Shown piece after piece: positions 39,541 through 51,454 of a stretch of 64,000 nt of DNA (position 1 is the stretch's first letter; each line of letters opens with the position of its first letter). The DNA is from Elysia chlorotica (Eukaryota; Mollusca; Gastropoda; Plakobranchidae). Below the pieces are notes generated by a model. That model saw only the letters and a list, made by a program, of their open reading frames with translations. It was not told the DNA's origin and did not search any database. The position numbers and the translations under genes were made by a program. The stretch spans positions 323,531-387,530 of the forward strand of contig RQTK01000022.1 of the NCBI GenBank assembly GCA_003991915.1. The letters are read 5' to 3'.

Positions 39541-39744
39541 ATAAACTGACGATCGATATCTCTTTTTCTCAAAGTTTCTTAGTTTCTATTCTTATCCGTT
39601 TCTCTATTTGTAAGGTTGAACGGGAGGAGGGGGGTGTAGCTCCCTCAATTTAGCACGCAGCTTATTGACAGGTTGTTTGAATGATTCGAATTCCTACCAA
39701 CACACACACAGTTGGAGCGGCTTTAAACATCATATTAGTGGCTA

Positions 39745-39872
39745 AAACGTTAGTCCTGATGCTCTGTCAATGTATTTCTACCAGTCGTGAGTATTGGGAC
39801 CCATTCTCTAGACAGTTTGATTGCTAACGTTGGATGTAAAGAAACCAACAAAAATAACAGCAAACTACTAGT
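39745..39872 (+). mobile_element. Decayed SINE 3' fragment
   Basis: TTGGGACCCATTCTCTAGAC and CTAACGTTGGATGTAAAG line up with the GGGGCCCGTCCACAATA and GTTGGACGTCAAACC blocks of the SINE at 15.4 kb. Old and partial. Confidence 0.45.
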
Positions 39873-40153
39873 TATAAATGTATGATAAATGCGCAATAGA
39901 TATTATTTTTTTGTCAATATAATGTGTTCGATAGTTACTTTATTACTCATAATATAAATGGACGTTTTGTGTCTAACAATATTTGAACTAATCAAAACTG
40001 CGTTAAGATTTAAAAAAAAAAAAATAACACTATTCTTCTTAAATGATTTACGAAACAATCGCATTTTTAATAACTACTTCTAAATTCTCTACCAAAAAGA
40101 TTCACGCTACAAATTTCTCTTATTTATTATGTGACTACGGGTTCTGGTTTCAG
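39873..40153. other. Unique AT-rich DNA
   Basis: No feature supported. Confidence 0.5.
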
Positions 40154-40282
40154 AACAAAAACGACAATGAATTTTTTTTGTCATTTCCTTTCTACCCTGA
40201 TTTTGTGGTTGGGATACTTCCGAAGAATTTTTTGGGTTGGCTCATGTCGCCATTAAAGTTAAAGCAAGGAGACGTTTTTTAG
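40154..40282 (+). CDS. Terminal-exon candidate, unknown product
   Basis: An acceptor with good pyrimidine content, TTCTGGTTTCAG, ends at 40153. The frame that follows is open for 42 codons to TAG and starts NKNDNEFFLSFPFYPDFVVG. It is hydrophobic and aromatic-rich, with Lys near the end. Family not recognised. The same frame is open further upstream, so the exon boundary is inferred from the acceptor only. Confidence 0.28.
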   Translation, partial: NKNDNEFFLSFPFYPDFVVGILPKNFLGWLMSPLKLKQGDVF

Positions 40283-42700
40283 ATGCGTTTCAGTCTGGCC
40301 ATCACTTATTTTTCATTGTTGTTTTCTGTTTCTCTGTCTCATCTTCTTTTCTCCAAGCCGACCTTTTAAAATTCCAGGATAATTTCACAGGTCTTTCAAG
40401 TAACATTGTACTTTAAAAACCCTTCCACGGGAACATTTCTACATAAATGGAAACATTCTTGGAAATATGAGATTAAAATATTTGAGGAAAAAACATTATT
40501 GTTGTGTAGACGTCAGGATCTGAAATAGTTTGAACTGACCTTTGCTCAAAGGATTATTGGCTTAATGTGAACAGACAACATCTCAAATAGACATTCTAAT
40601 ACATTTAGATGTGTGTAATCAATCTATTTCATGAAACTAAATAAAGAAACAAATAAACACGCGAATATATTATTTTATTAAGAGACATAAAAGAAAAAAT
40701 AAGGAAAGATAAGTATTTTCTTTCATGAAAAAATACATCCCTTACAATTTGCGTCAATCGCTATCATATCTAGATGCAATCTAAATATTAATTTAAAAAC
40801 GCACAAAAATGGTGTGCTATATCTAGACCTCAATAAAAAGAAAATTGTCTCTCCTTTTGTTACGGCTAGAAAATAATATATAATTTATAGAATTATCTTA
40901 ATGGCAGAAACTGTACACATCACAATTATAGAACTGCTATATTTCTAATTTTTTCCAATTAAAAATGATTGTTTTATAATTTTACACTTTGTTAAATTTT
41001 TAATCGGTTGTTTAGCCTTAAATAGATTGTTTGTGCGTTCATCCCATATGTGCATATCTAAGGTTTTTTTTTCAAAGACGCCCAAGTTTTAAAAAAATTG
41101 TCTTTTCCAAGTTCTTGTATAATATAGTAAGAATAGAACTCAAATATATTTAAATGTTTCAGAAGCCTCAGTTCAAAATAACATGGAAAAACATACGATC
41201 TACAGTTTTCAAACAAAAAATCTTCATTGTTGCAAATATTTGGACAAAACATTAATTTCTGTAAGTGTCATGATTTGAGAACAAAAGAAAAAAAGTGTTA
41301 CCCTCTTTGCGTAAATTTGTAAAATGTTTTTGACATACTTAAATTTCATATTATTGAAATCTTCATCATTTGTATGATATACCGGTAAAATTGAGTCAAA
41401 TCAAACTTAAAAATTTAAATACTTAATCTTTAATTTTTCGTCTCATGTTTGTGCATCCAACTGAAATTCACACCTAATTCTTTTTTTCCTAGCTATGAAA
41501 CTACCTGTACTAAATCAAAACATGTAAATAAAAATTACAGAAGAAAGCCCTATTGGTTTTTCGGATTGGTCGAGTTACTCACGTTTTTGAACATTTATCC
41601 GTCGAGTCAGGAATCAGTTATAGGCCTACTTACTTACTTGGAGCAAAAAATAAAATCGGATCAAAGGATATTAATTTTACACGTAACTTTGTTCTGAATC
41701 AGACTTGAATTTAAGCCCATTTAGTATTAATGGTATATTTACGGCGCATTATATCCGTCGCACAAAGCATTAGCATACCTCTTTTTTAACTTTTTATTAA
41801 TACGGGCCTATGATGAAATTTTTTTTTACAAGACCCAGTCGCGCTTCTCGATCTTTCAGTAGTCTACTTTGTGCGAACAAACATGATTTCCACAATAAAG
41901 TTCATCTCGCACTTTTTTCCCTCGATTTATATGCAATACTTCAACGTCTCATAAGTCTCTACCAATCCTCAATGGGGACAAGGCTGTATAAGGCCAATAA
42001 CTCTGCATACACACGACCGCGTCGAAATCCTGTGGGCGGGTATGAGTACACTTGTGATGTGATTAAGGTCCCTTTAATATAGGCAAACAGCGCTATGAAA
42101 TTTGCTAAGAGCTTTTTTCGTCCTGTCTGAGCTAAAAGGGGGGAAAGGAAATAGATCAGCAGCATGTTTTTGAGAATTGATCTCCCGAAATTCCATCACA
42201 CGCACACACAGGGGCTACTTTCTAAAAAAGAAAAAAAATCACCTTAAACTTTAATTTCTTGGTTCTGATTCTTTTTTAACGTCCAGCGTTTGGAAGGCTT
42301 TCAAGACTGATCTATGGAGTTCGTACGTGTTTCCGAGCACATAGAACTCGTTTCAAGACTTTCAAACACTCTTGCAAACGTGGTTTTGACGGAAGAAAAA
42401 ACATTGAGGTATGCTTGCGATACAATAACATGTATTTATATTTGTACTGTTGGTGCTAGTGTTTCGAAAGCATAATTCTCTTATTACAAAACGAATAATT
42501 TTAAAGAAAAATGTATGCACCCAATTAAGTTAATATAACTAGTAAGAAGTGTATGTTACATTGATGAAAGACGATAGAAGAATCTAACGAAGCTGTATTA
42601 AAAGTCTGAAAATGACTGGATCATTTTTTTTGAAACTTGAATATCTTTACTCTCTTGATAAATTGTGCTTTGATTTTACTTTTTTTTTTTAAATAAAACG
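40283..42700. other. Unique AT-rich DNA, no gene seen
   Basis: No repeat element or exon supported. One TAGGCCTA is present near 41628. Confidence 0.5.
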
Positions 42701-42706
42701 TCTTTT

Positions 42707-42722
42707 CTCTCTCTCTCCCTCT

Positions 42723-42780
<58 letters not shown>
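42707..42780 (+). repeat. (CT)n microsatellite with a C run
   Basis: CT units interrupted by a run of C near 42724-42731. Confidence 0.95.
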
Positions 42781-45199
42781 TCAATTTTTTCAGTTTCCAT
42801 CCGTATGTATAAATGTTTTCTAATGTATATCTACCCCTAAGATCAACAGAGGTGTGTTCTTTTTATATCATTGTGTCTTACCTTTTATTTCTTGCTTGTC
42901 TACCTATTAATTGTCATCGATTTTTTTTTATTTATCTTCGTCTTTGATTATTTAAATCTTTAAGAAAGGTTTACCAATAAAAGTTTATTATGTATATGAC
43001 ATTTCTAAAGAGCACTTTTTTCGCAAAAGTAAATAATAAAAAAAAGATCTATTTGTGATCAATTAAAGCCTTTGATTTTGAATCACTGTCGAAATTGATT
43101 TTTATAGTTCAAATAAAATTGCATAAAGGCATAATATTTCAATTAACCATCAGCGTTTTTATCTACATACTATTTGTTTAAAAAGTGTAGAGTATTTTCT
43201 ATCGTAACCATTAGAGATTGTACAACGATGGAGATGCATAATAATTTATTTTATATCATGTTTGCTAATCATCGCTTCAAAATAAAGCTGATGGCACTAG
43301 GAAACAACACAAAAGGATATATTTACTAGTTATGCAATGGCTCTTGCTTAAATTTAAACAAACCACGAGGAGGTTTGCTAGAATACGTGATTTTTTTCGA
43401 GGTACTCTTGCCTTCCCTTAAATCTCTTTACCCGACATTTGAAGCTAGAGTTAAGGCCTTTTTTATTGTTAATATCTCATTGAGATTGTATTCGTTTTTT
43501 GAAACGCCCATTGCATTTTTTGTACCGCTGTCACAAGGACACTGTTCGAGAAAATGGAAGCAGGAGTGTGTGTGTGATAACATGCTATAATGATTCCTGA
43601 AAATCCCGTTGTTGTTGTTGTCTGGACATCTTCATAAAGGGGGAGAATTAACGGCTGAAACAACGGACTGCGGGAATAACCTATCCTCAAACGCTTAACG
43701 TGGTGAGCGCAGGCCTCATAAAACGTGACATGGATGGATCTGTCTGGTTAGGCTCATCGATCAAAAGCAAGAGTGGAAAAAAAAAATTCGATAAACGCAA
43801 GGGAAAAAAAGATAACAGCATTTCATTTCCTCTTAGATCTTGTGTCAACCACAATCATATCTTGATGGAATATAAATCAAAAATTTTAAAAGGCGATATT
43901 TTATGGCCTGAAAAAAATCGGTCCGTTTGTTATTTTGCTTATATCTGGGAAATAAAATGTAATTGAGGAAAATTATCTTTCATGCTGAAGATCTGCATCT
44001 TGAGTTTATTTTTTTTTTCTCTTTGTTTCTTCCTATGAAAAAAAGGTTCTTGCTTTAGCATAAATGCATATGAGGTAAAGAGAGTGCAGCCTCAAATTCA
44101 GATTTATTTTTTGAGAGCGTGTATTTGCATATTTTGAGTTTTGTCGAACGTGCACAATTTTCATGACAGTGGGCACGCAGGATAGAATTATTTTAAAGAA
44201 CTGTTTGACGTATTAGACAGCCATTAAACCGTGCAGGGAGAAATGTTTATAGAAAAATAATTATATAAATGTGTGATCAAATCAGTGCTGTAGGGGTTCG
44301 TCATCAGATCTCGGTAATTTTTGAAGCTTGAAGTTCGAACCCTTGGAAAGCTAACGCACACATTGAAAGACTCATTTTAAGGGTTTTTTTTTCTCATATC
44401 CATTAACTAAGTGTGAATAGATTATTTACTCTCCACTTAAATCTTTTTTAAACTGTAAACGTTGGAAGAAGAACGAAGATGAAAAGCATTATGATCGTGT
44501 GTGTGCGTGTGGGTGTGTTTGTGTAACAGTGTAGATTTATAAATGTTAAAAAGTGAAGGATTTAAAAACTTTTTGACCCTACCCCAGGTTGTTTCAAACT
44601 GGTAAGTTAAAACTTGTTTTAAATCTATATACAATTATTAGTGTTAAGATAGTGCGTGATTCGTTTTAATCAATTGCTAATAGGGTCTTAGCCGATATAA
44701 AACAATTTAGAAGTATTTCTACCAATTCAAATAATCCTATTTGAAGGTTTGAAGTACAAAACTATCCAGCCTTTTAATTAAGTTAGAGACATGATGTACC
44801 TTAAGCTCAGATGATCGCGCATATAAGATTGTTTTGTTCCCTTCCTACTTTCTTTTAGTATAATAATAAATATTTCTTTTCTGAAAAAGTTATCATTCTT
44901 CTTCACTGTGGGTAAGTAGCCTGAAAGGCTAATAAGGCGTGAAAGGTTAATTAGTAACGCTTTTCAAGTGGAACAAGAAGGTTTAACTTCACATAGGGAA
45001 ATAGTTTCTACGCTATTGCTTTCATTTGATTAGAATTCTAAAGGCGATTATGTCTTTGAAACGTTCATACGACAGTTACAGTTACGTTGTTCTGCGCACT
45101 GTACAACGATAAGCACCGTTGGGCTTGTCTTATAATGGATATAATTAATAGTATATAGATTTATAAACCTCACCAGTATACTGGGTCTGGCTTAAACAG
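42781..45199. other. Unique AT-rich DNA, no gene seen
   Basis: Includes a perfect POU octamer ATTTGCAT at 44123-44130 in a slightly more complex stretch, and an AGTTCGAACCC B-box-like motif near 44333 without a convincing A box. Confidence 0.45.
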
Positions 45200-45365
45200 G
45201 AGGAATAAAATAGACGTAGCAGAACCAATGTCACTTCAATGTGATCGTCTGAGACATCACATAAATACATCTACTGGTATACGCGCTCTGTCTTTGTCTG
45301 GCAGCACGTGAAATTGCCAGAATTAGGACCACAGATTATACAATTTAGGAGCAGATAACAAAAAA
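45200..45365 (+). mobile_element. Decayed SINE body
   Basis: Recognisable blocks are GTCACTTCAATGTGATCGTC, TGAGAC, CTCTGTCTTTGTCTGGCAGC and ACGTGAAATTG. The tRNA head and 3' end are not clear. Confidence 0.5.
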
Positions 45366-46797
45366 AAAACACCAACGATATAACAGTCACCCACAAAATA
45401 ATTATATACGTTCAAAACAAAACAATCGCTCCCATCCATGACAACAAGCTAAGAACGCGTTCATGGTTGGTCTTTTCCCAATCCATACTAAAATAATTAT
45501 TAATGTTCGATGCGCATGAGAAAAACACTTACCCTATTCCTGCTACATCAAATTACAATACTTCCGGAAACTCGCCGCTATATTGCATAGCTTGAGCACC
45601 TTATTTTCGTAATGCAAACGGATGCTTTTTGTACACTTCCGAAGGGTTGTTTGTGCTTCTGTGAACTCCATAATTATCCTATGGTTGGGACACCTTTAGA
45701 CTCCCTAAGTTTAAAAAAAATATTGCTGAGCATATACTTTAAGAACCCAATCCATGTCAAAAGTAAAAACGTATATATGTGGGACTTTATGCAAGACTCA
45801 GTGGTACAATTTCAATTTCAAAAAGATGTGAAGTAGACCGGTTAAGTTTTGTAATCTAAGTTTTATAAAAAAAAAAAATGTGATCGCTATGGTTTCATTT
45901 TAGCATGCGAAACATTTCTCGATCAAAGATGCAATTCATGTCTGTGTAGTTGAACAATAACAACTGTCTAAAGCATAATGTGATCGTAAGCTGGCATCTT
46001 ATTAAAAAACAAAAGTATTTTCAGTCTTAAATAGACAGATAGATAGCTTACAAAAAATAGAAGGCAAAGTCACGGATCGAACGAAGTTAAAAGATTTTTG
46101 CGCACCAAGGATAAAAGTAATTTTTCCACAGATATTTTTTAAATAGATAGGACAAAGGTATTGTGAAAGGGTATTTTGTTTAGCCTACTAGCCCACATAA
46201 TATCGAGTTTTATAATGGGTGTACTTACCTAGAAAACTGAAAATGTAAACTACCCTTTCTTTGGGGTCACTTTCGGAAATTTTAAACATTTTCATGTTTT
46301 ATACTTATTGTTTCGACATAATAGGTCCGCAGCACGATGCAAAGTTGTTCAATAATAATTATACTCAAGCTAACGTTACTCTTACTACAAGTTTTTTTTT
46401 TTTTTGTTATTCTTCCTTTTATTTTCAATGCCTTGAGGGCATAGAAGGAAAAGTCACCGAAATATACAAAAACTTGCAGCAAGAATCAAAGTGAGCCATA
46501 TTAAATGAACATCTTCGCATTAGGCTGCGCAATATTATTTAGCAACAATAGGTATCAAATAAACGATCATTTATGAATTTCCAAAATAACTCAAAATAGT
46601 GCGAACCTAGATAGGACAGTTTACATATTTGTAGTGTAGGCTGATCGTGTGGGCTGAAAAATACTCTCTAAGTATCACTCTGTCCTATCTATGCATAAAA
46701 TTAAAGGAAATAAAATCACTTTTATCCTTTGTGTACCAACATCTTTTCACTTCTTTCAATTCGGTGACCTTGCTTGAGGGATATCATCAAGACTTTT

Positions 46798-46889
46798 AAA
46801 AATAGAATACCAAGCCACCAAGGCGTCCAAAAATAGAATGCCAAGTCACCAAGGCGTCCAAAAATAAAATACCAAGCCACCAAGGCGTC
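46798..46889. repeat. 31-bp tandem repeat x3
   Basis: AAAAATAGAATACCAAGCCA followed by CCAAGGCGTCC repeats three times with period 31. Copy 2 of the large duplication keeps only rearranged remnants near 50099-50165. Confidence 0.9.
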
Positions 46890-48115
46890 GAAGTGAAAAT
46901 ATTATTCTTGCACACCACGTGTAAAAGACATGATTTTTTGGCTTTTCATCTTTAGCATAGAAATGACATAATGATAGTTATTTGTGCCCACAAAAACAGA
47001 TTACACAGCAAAAACGTAAATTGTCCTTATTGCGTGCACACTTTTGGAAGTTTTTTTTTAATTCAAAGAAAATAGAAGAATCAATATTCATTGTTTTAAA
47101 ATAGCAGGTGCGCAGCTGGGTGTGAAGAATTTTAACAATAATTATAATAGATCTCTTAGGCTCTTACCGCAAGTTTTTATTTATTTCGATCATTTTTTTA
47201 ACCAGTTATCCTTGAAAGCCTAAAATACCATCATAAAAAACCATCCTTTGTCCCAATTCTGCCAGTGAAGTAATACAATGCTTCTTTTAAAATCATAAAA
47301 CATTAATACGACGATTTATATAAGTGGACGTGCTATTGACAGATTGCGTGGTAACCTATATACCTCAGGCTATCTTTTAATAGGGTTCAACAAAACTATA
47401 AATTTCAGTATGTTGAGTGGACAGGCTGCTATTGTAGTGGTTTGGGTAGGAAAAACAAATTAAGTTTGACTAGGCGTTTACTTTGGCTTCTTTTGCGCTC
47501 ATTCAATACAAAGGTAAAGAGTTTATTGAACCTTTGAGCAAAAAAAACAACAACAACAGAATAATTATTCGACTGAAAAGTAAAGTTTTATAAAATCTAC
47601 ACAGTCATTTACATGTATCCGCAATTTTTTTCAAACTCTATAAAATGTTGTGTAATAGAAGAAATGATTGATTCAGAAAATGCTCAGATTTTTTTTTATT
47701 ATTAGCTTTTCCAGAAGTATTTTAAATTCTTTAACATCAAATAAATAACACCATTGTTTCTTTTCTATATTTAAATCTCTACTTAATAGCAGAAACACTG
47801 ATACAGATACAAACATAATTTTTTTTACAAAAATTGGAAGTAATTTAATAGTATATAATAGTTTATAAAAATTTGTTAATACTTTTCACAATGTTCACCT
47901 CCACATTCTTGTTCCAGTGTTTTGTTCCTTGTTTATAGTAGGAAACTATACACACATTTGTTTATCCCAAACAGCTTTATATTATTTAAAAACAACGTCA
48001 CGTAGTTCAATTATCAAATTACTGAAAAGCTAAAAAAAAAAAAAAATACAGAAAAAAGGAAGCCTAAGCGACGAAGAGACTGTGTTTGTTTGTTTGGGTG
48101 TTCTTTTTTTATCAG

Positions 48116-48187
48116 CTCGTGACACACGGAGATGAATCTCATCAACGCCTCATTCAAGACCACCATTTTTGGGACCATAGACGATGA
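48116..48187 (+). CDS. Terminal-exon candidate in duplication copy 1
   Basis: A strong acceptor, GTTCTTTTTTTATCAG, ends at 48115. The next 23 codons read LVTHGDESHQRLIQDHHFWD then HRR and TGA. The copy-2 equivalent (51383-51454) encodes the identical peptide; the only base change is the third position of the Gly codon (GGA/GGT). AATAAA follows near 48478, giving a plausible 3' UTR of about 300 bp that is also better conserved than the rest of the duplication. The peptide is short and not recognised; coding status remains unproven. Confidence 0.35.
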   Translation, partial: LVTHGDESHQRLIQDHHFWDHRR

Positions 48188-48691
48188 CGTCAGAACTGCC
48201 CGTTTTTGTAATAAATCCTTGCAGAATTACTCATCTTGATTTGTTGTTCGTGCCACGAGGAACGAATAAAGGAATTTGCTTCAAAATAGTTGTTTTCCCC
48301 AAATGGTTGTTTTTGCGGGGATTGCTTTTTGTCAATATTTATTTCGAAACGTCTGGCTTTACTTAATGTTGTTCAGAAGTTTCTTTGATTTTATAACTGT
48401 AAATTAAATACACCGAGTTGTATTTGACGATTAAAATTGTTCGGGCAAGCCTTATAGACTATAATTGTGTTTTTGTAAATAAACTTGTACAGTGTATTTG
48501 TACTTAATATTTTGGTGGGCTTTTGTCTAATGTTAGTATTATCCCATCAACTCACTCAGGAAAGGTAAATAACACTGAAACCTGAAACTATATTTTTCTT
48601 ATTTCAGAATGAAATGTATTTATTAAGTAGTGACGTTTGTGAAATTATAATCGGTCGCACAGCTCTAGCACAATTTTTAATTAAGTCTTTG

Positions 48692-48721
48692 TGTCTGTGT
48701 GTGTGTGTGTGTGTGTGTGTT
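48692..48721 (+). repeat. (GT)15 microsatellite, copy-1 specific length
   Basis: The homologous place in copy 2 (about 51961-51975) holds only a few GT units, so the array expanded or contracted after duplication. Confidence 0.93.
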
Positions 48722-49540
48722 TATTGATAAACACTTAATGCCATTTAACGATGCACAAACATTAGTGAAGATTATATTAAGACAATAAGTGTACGAGCCT
48801 TATTGATTTGTCATTTGCTGAAAATGTTTTAGATGTTTTGGTTAAAATGAGTTGCACTGAACATGGGTTTAAGTGAGTAATATCTATCATGTGATAAAAG
48901 GTTGTTTTTGTTCAATGTCGCCTTCGTGTGAGTTATTGGTATGTTTATAATCAATAGTTTGTGTGTTTAAAAAAATGCAAATGGATGCTCTTTGTACACT
49001 TCCGAAGGGTTGTTTGTGCTTTTGTGAACTCCATATCCTGTGGTTGGGACACCTTTAGACTCCCTAAGTTTTAAAAACATGTTGCTGACCATTATACTTT
49101 AAGAACCCAATCCATTTCAAAAGGGAAAACATATGTATGTGATACTTTGTGCAAGACTCAGTGGTACAATTTCAATTTTAAAAAGATGTGAAATAGACAG
49201 TTTAAGTTTTTTTAATCAAAGTATCATAAAAATTTTGATCGTCATAGCTTCATTTTAACACGCGAAACATTTTTCGTTGAAAGATGTAATTCACGTCCGT
49301 GTAGTTGACCAATAACAACTGTCTAAAGCATAATGTGATCGTAGGCTGACATCTTATTAAAAATGAAAGTATTTTCAGTCTTAAATATACAGATAGATAT
49401 CTAACAAAAAATAGAAGGCAAAGTCAAGGATCGAACGAAGTTAAAAGATTTTTGCGCACTAAGGATAAAAGTAATTTTTCCAGAGATATTTTAAATAGAT
49501 ACGACAAAGGTATTGTTAAAGTCTTTTGTTTAGTCCACTA

Positions 49541-49961
49541 TCTATCTATCTATCGCTGTGCCGTCCCGTCTCCGAGGTGGGCTGTCATTCGGCGCCATCT
49601 TTCACGGTCCAAGGCTGCTTCACAGGCTACACTCAGTCGTAACTGGGATGTCTCCTGTATGTTGGCAAGCCACGACTGCCCCTTCCTTCCTCTACCACGC
49701 TTCCCTTCAACCTTGCCTTCCACAACTCTTTTCTGGATGCTGCAGTGTCTTCTTATATGGCCATAGTATGCCAGTTTTCTTCTTTGGATTAATTGCAGCA
49801 GTTCTGGTTTCCGCATGCCAACTTTATCCAAGACCTCCTTATTTGTCACCTTATCTTTCCAAGAAATTCTGTTCATTCTCCTATACATCCACATTTCCAT
49901 GACATCTATTCTCTTCTCTATAGACTTATTTAATGTCCATGTTTCACTTGCATATAAGTTT
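49541..49961 (-). mobile_element. 5'-truncated non-LTR (LINE) insertion
   Basis: It lies exactly inside a position that is uninterrupted in copy 1, flanked by CACTA at 49536-49540 and 49962-49966. The minus-strand frame is open from the insertion edge and encodes the C-terminal tail of a LINE polyprotein. The element ends in a GATA repeat tail. Short target duplication, 5' truncation and a simple-repeat tail are all typical of target-primed reverse transcription. Confidence 0.9.
49550..49960 (-). CDS. C-terminal fragment of a LINE endonuclease/reverse transcriptase
   Basis: About 136 codons, open from the truncated edge without needing a start codon. In order: YASETWTLN, RIDVMEMWMYRRMNRISWKD, VTNKEVL, RRKLAYYGHIRRH, EGKVEGKRGRGRKG, DRERWRRM. 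These are the conserved post-polymerase blocks of many animal non-LTR elements. The frame stops inside the GATA tail. No polymerase or endonuclease domain remains, so it is dead, but the absence of stops or frameshifts shows a recent insertion. Clade not assignable from this tail alone. Confidence 0.85.
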   Translation of the reverse strand, partial: NLYASETWTLNKSIEKRIDVMEMWMYRRMNRISWKDKVTNKEVLDKVGMRKPELLQLIQRRKLAYYGHIRRHCSIQKRVVEGKVEGKRGRGRKGQSWLANIQETSQLRLSVACEAALDRERWRRMTAHLGDGTAQR

Positions 49962-51382
49962 CACTAGCCCACATGATATCGAGTTTTATAATATGTGTAC
50001 TTCCTTACCTAGGAAACTGAAAATTAATGTAAACTACCCTTTCTTTGCGGTCACTTTGAGAAATTTTTACCACCTTTTATTTTTAATGCCTTTACGGATA
50101 CCACCAAGGCGTCCAAAAATACCATCCAGACTTTTAAAAATAGAATGCCAAGCCACCAAAATTACGAAGTGAAAATATTCTTGCCCACCACGTGTAAAAG
50201 ACGTGATTTGTTGGTTTTTTTATCTTTAGCATAGAAATGACATAATGATAGTTATTTATGTCCACATTAACAGATTACACAACAAAAATGTGAACTGTCC
50301 TATTTGCGTGCACACTTTTGAAAGTTTTTTTCTAATTCAAAGAATATAGAAAAATCAATATTCATTGTTTTTAAATAGCAGGTGCGCAGCTGGGTGTGAA
50401 GAATTTTAACAATAATTATAATAGATCTCCTAAACTCTTACCGCAAGTTTTTATTTATTTCGATCTTTTTTTACCAGTTATCCTTGAAAGCCTAAAATAC
50501 CATCATAAAAAACCATCCTTTGTCCCAATTCTGCCAGTGAAGTAATACAATGCTTCTTTTAAAATCATAAAACATTAATACGACGATTTATATAAGTGGA
50601 CGTGCTATTGACAGATTGCGTGGTAACCTATATACCTCAGGCTATCTTTTAATAGGGTTCAACGAAGCTATAAATTTCAGTATGTTGAGCTGACAGGCTG
50701 CTATTATAGTGTGTGAGGGGTACGGGAAACAAAATAATTTGACTCGGCGTTTACTTTCGCTTCTTTCTACTTTGCGTTTATTCAATACAGAGGTAAAGAG
50801 TTTATTGAACCTTTGAGCAAATAAAAACAGAATAATTATTTTTAAGGGAAACGAGTGAAAAGTAAATCTCTATAAAATCTATACAGTCATTTACACGTAT
50901 CTGTATTTTTTTTTTCAAATTCTATGAAATGTTGTGTAATAGAAGAAATGATTGATTCAGAAAATGCTCAAATACTTTTTTATTACTAGCTTTTCCAGGG
51001 GCATTTTAAATTCTTTAACCTCAAATAAATAACACCATTGTTTCTTTTCTATATTTAACTCTCTACTTAAAAGCAGAAACACTGATACATATATACAAAC
51101 ATGTTTTTTTTTACGAAAATTGAATGTAGTTTAATAGTATATAAAAGTTTGTTAATACTTTTCACAATGTTCACCTCCACATTTTTCTTCGAGTGTATTG
51201 TTCCTTGTTTATCGTAGGAAACTATACATACATTTGTTTATCCTCAAACAGCTTTATATTATTTAAAAACAACGTCACGTCGTTCAATTATCAAATGACT
51301 GAAAAACTGAAAATACAGAAAGAAGGAAGCCTAAGCGACGAAGAGACTGTGTTTGTTTGTTTGGGTGTTCTTTTTTTATCAG

Positions 51383-51454
51383 CTCGTGACACACGGTGAT
51401 GAATCTCATCAACGCCTCATTCAAGACCACCATTTTTGGGACCATAGACGATGA
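51383..51454 (+). CDS. Terminal-exon candidate in duplication copy 2
   Basis: Counterpart of 48116-48187. It has the same acceptor, the same 23-residue peptide ending HRR, and the same TGA, which overlaps a TGACGTCA palindrome (51452-51459). It differs only by a synonymous Gly codon base. Confidence 0.35.
   Translation, partial: LVTHGDESHQRLIQDHHFWDHRR

Larger units (their letters stand above)
45611..48973. repeat. Tandem segmental duplication, copy 1 (3.36 kb)
   Basis: Begins AATGCAAACGGATGCTTTTT and matches 48974-52230 almost end to end. It carries about 0.5 kb, in two blocks (roughly 46287-46412 and 46440-46790), that copy 2 lacks. It also holds a 31-bp tandem repeat and a longer GT array. 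There are no long terminal features and no reverse transcriptase, so it is not an LTR pair. The copies abut directly. Confidence 0.95.

Noticed and set aside
39144..39653. 169-codon Pro/His-rich ORF and its minus counterpart
   Set aside because: Frame is created by the TCC and CAT arrays; the flanking codons show nothing recognisable.
45612..45836. 74-codon ORF at the left end of duplication copy 1
   Set aside because: The equivalent in copy 2 is broken by a 4-bp deletion and many substitutions without codon-position bias.
46798..46889. CRISPR-like short repeats
   Set aside because: Three contiguous 31-bp units without spacers; a minisatellite in a eukaryotic genome.
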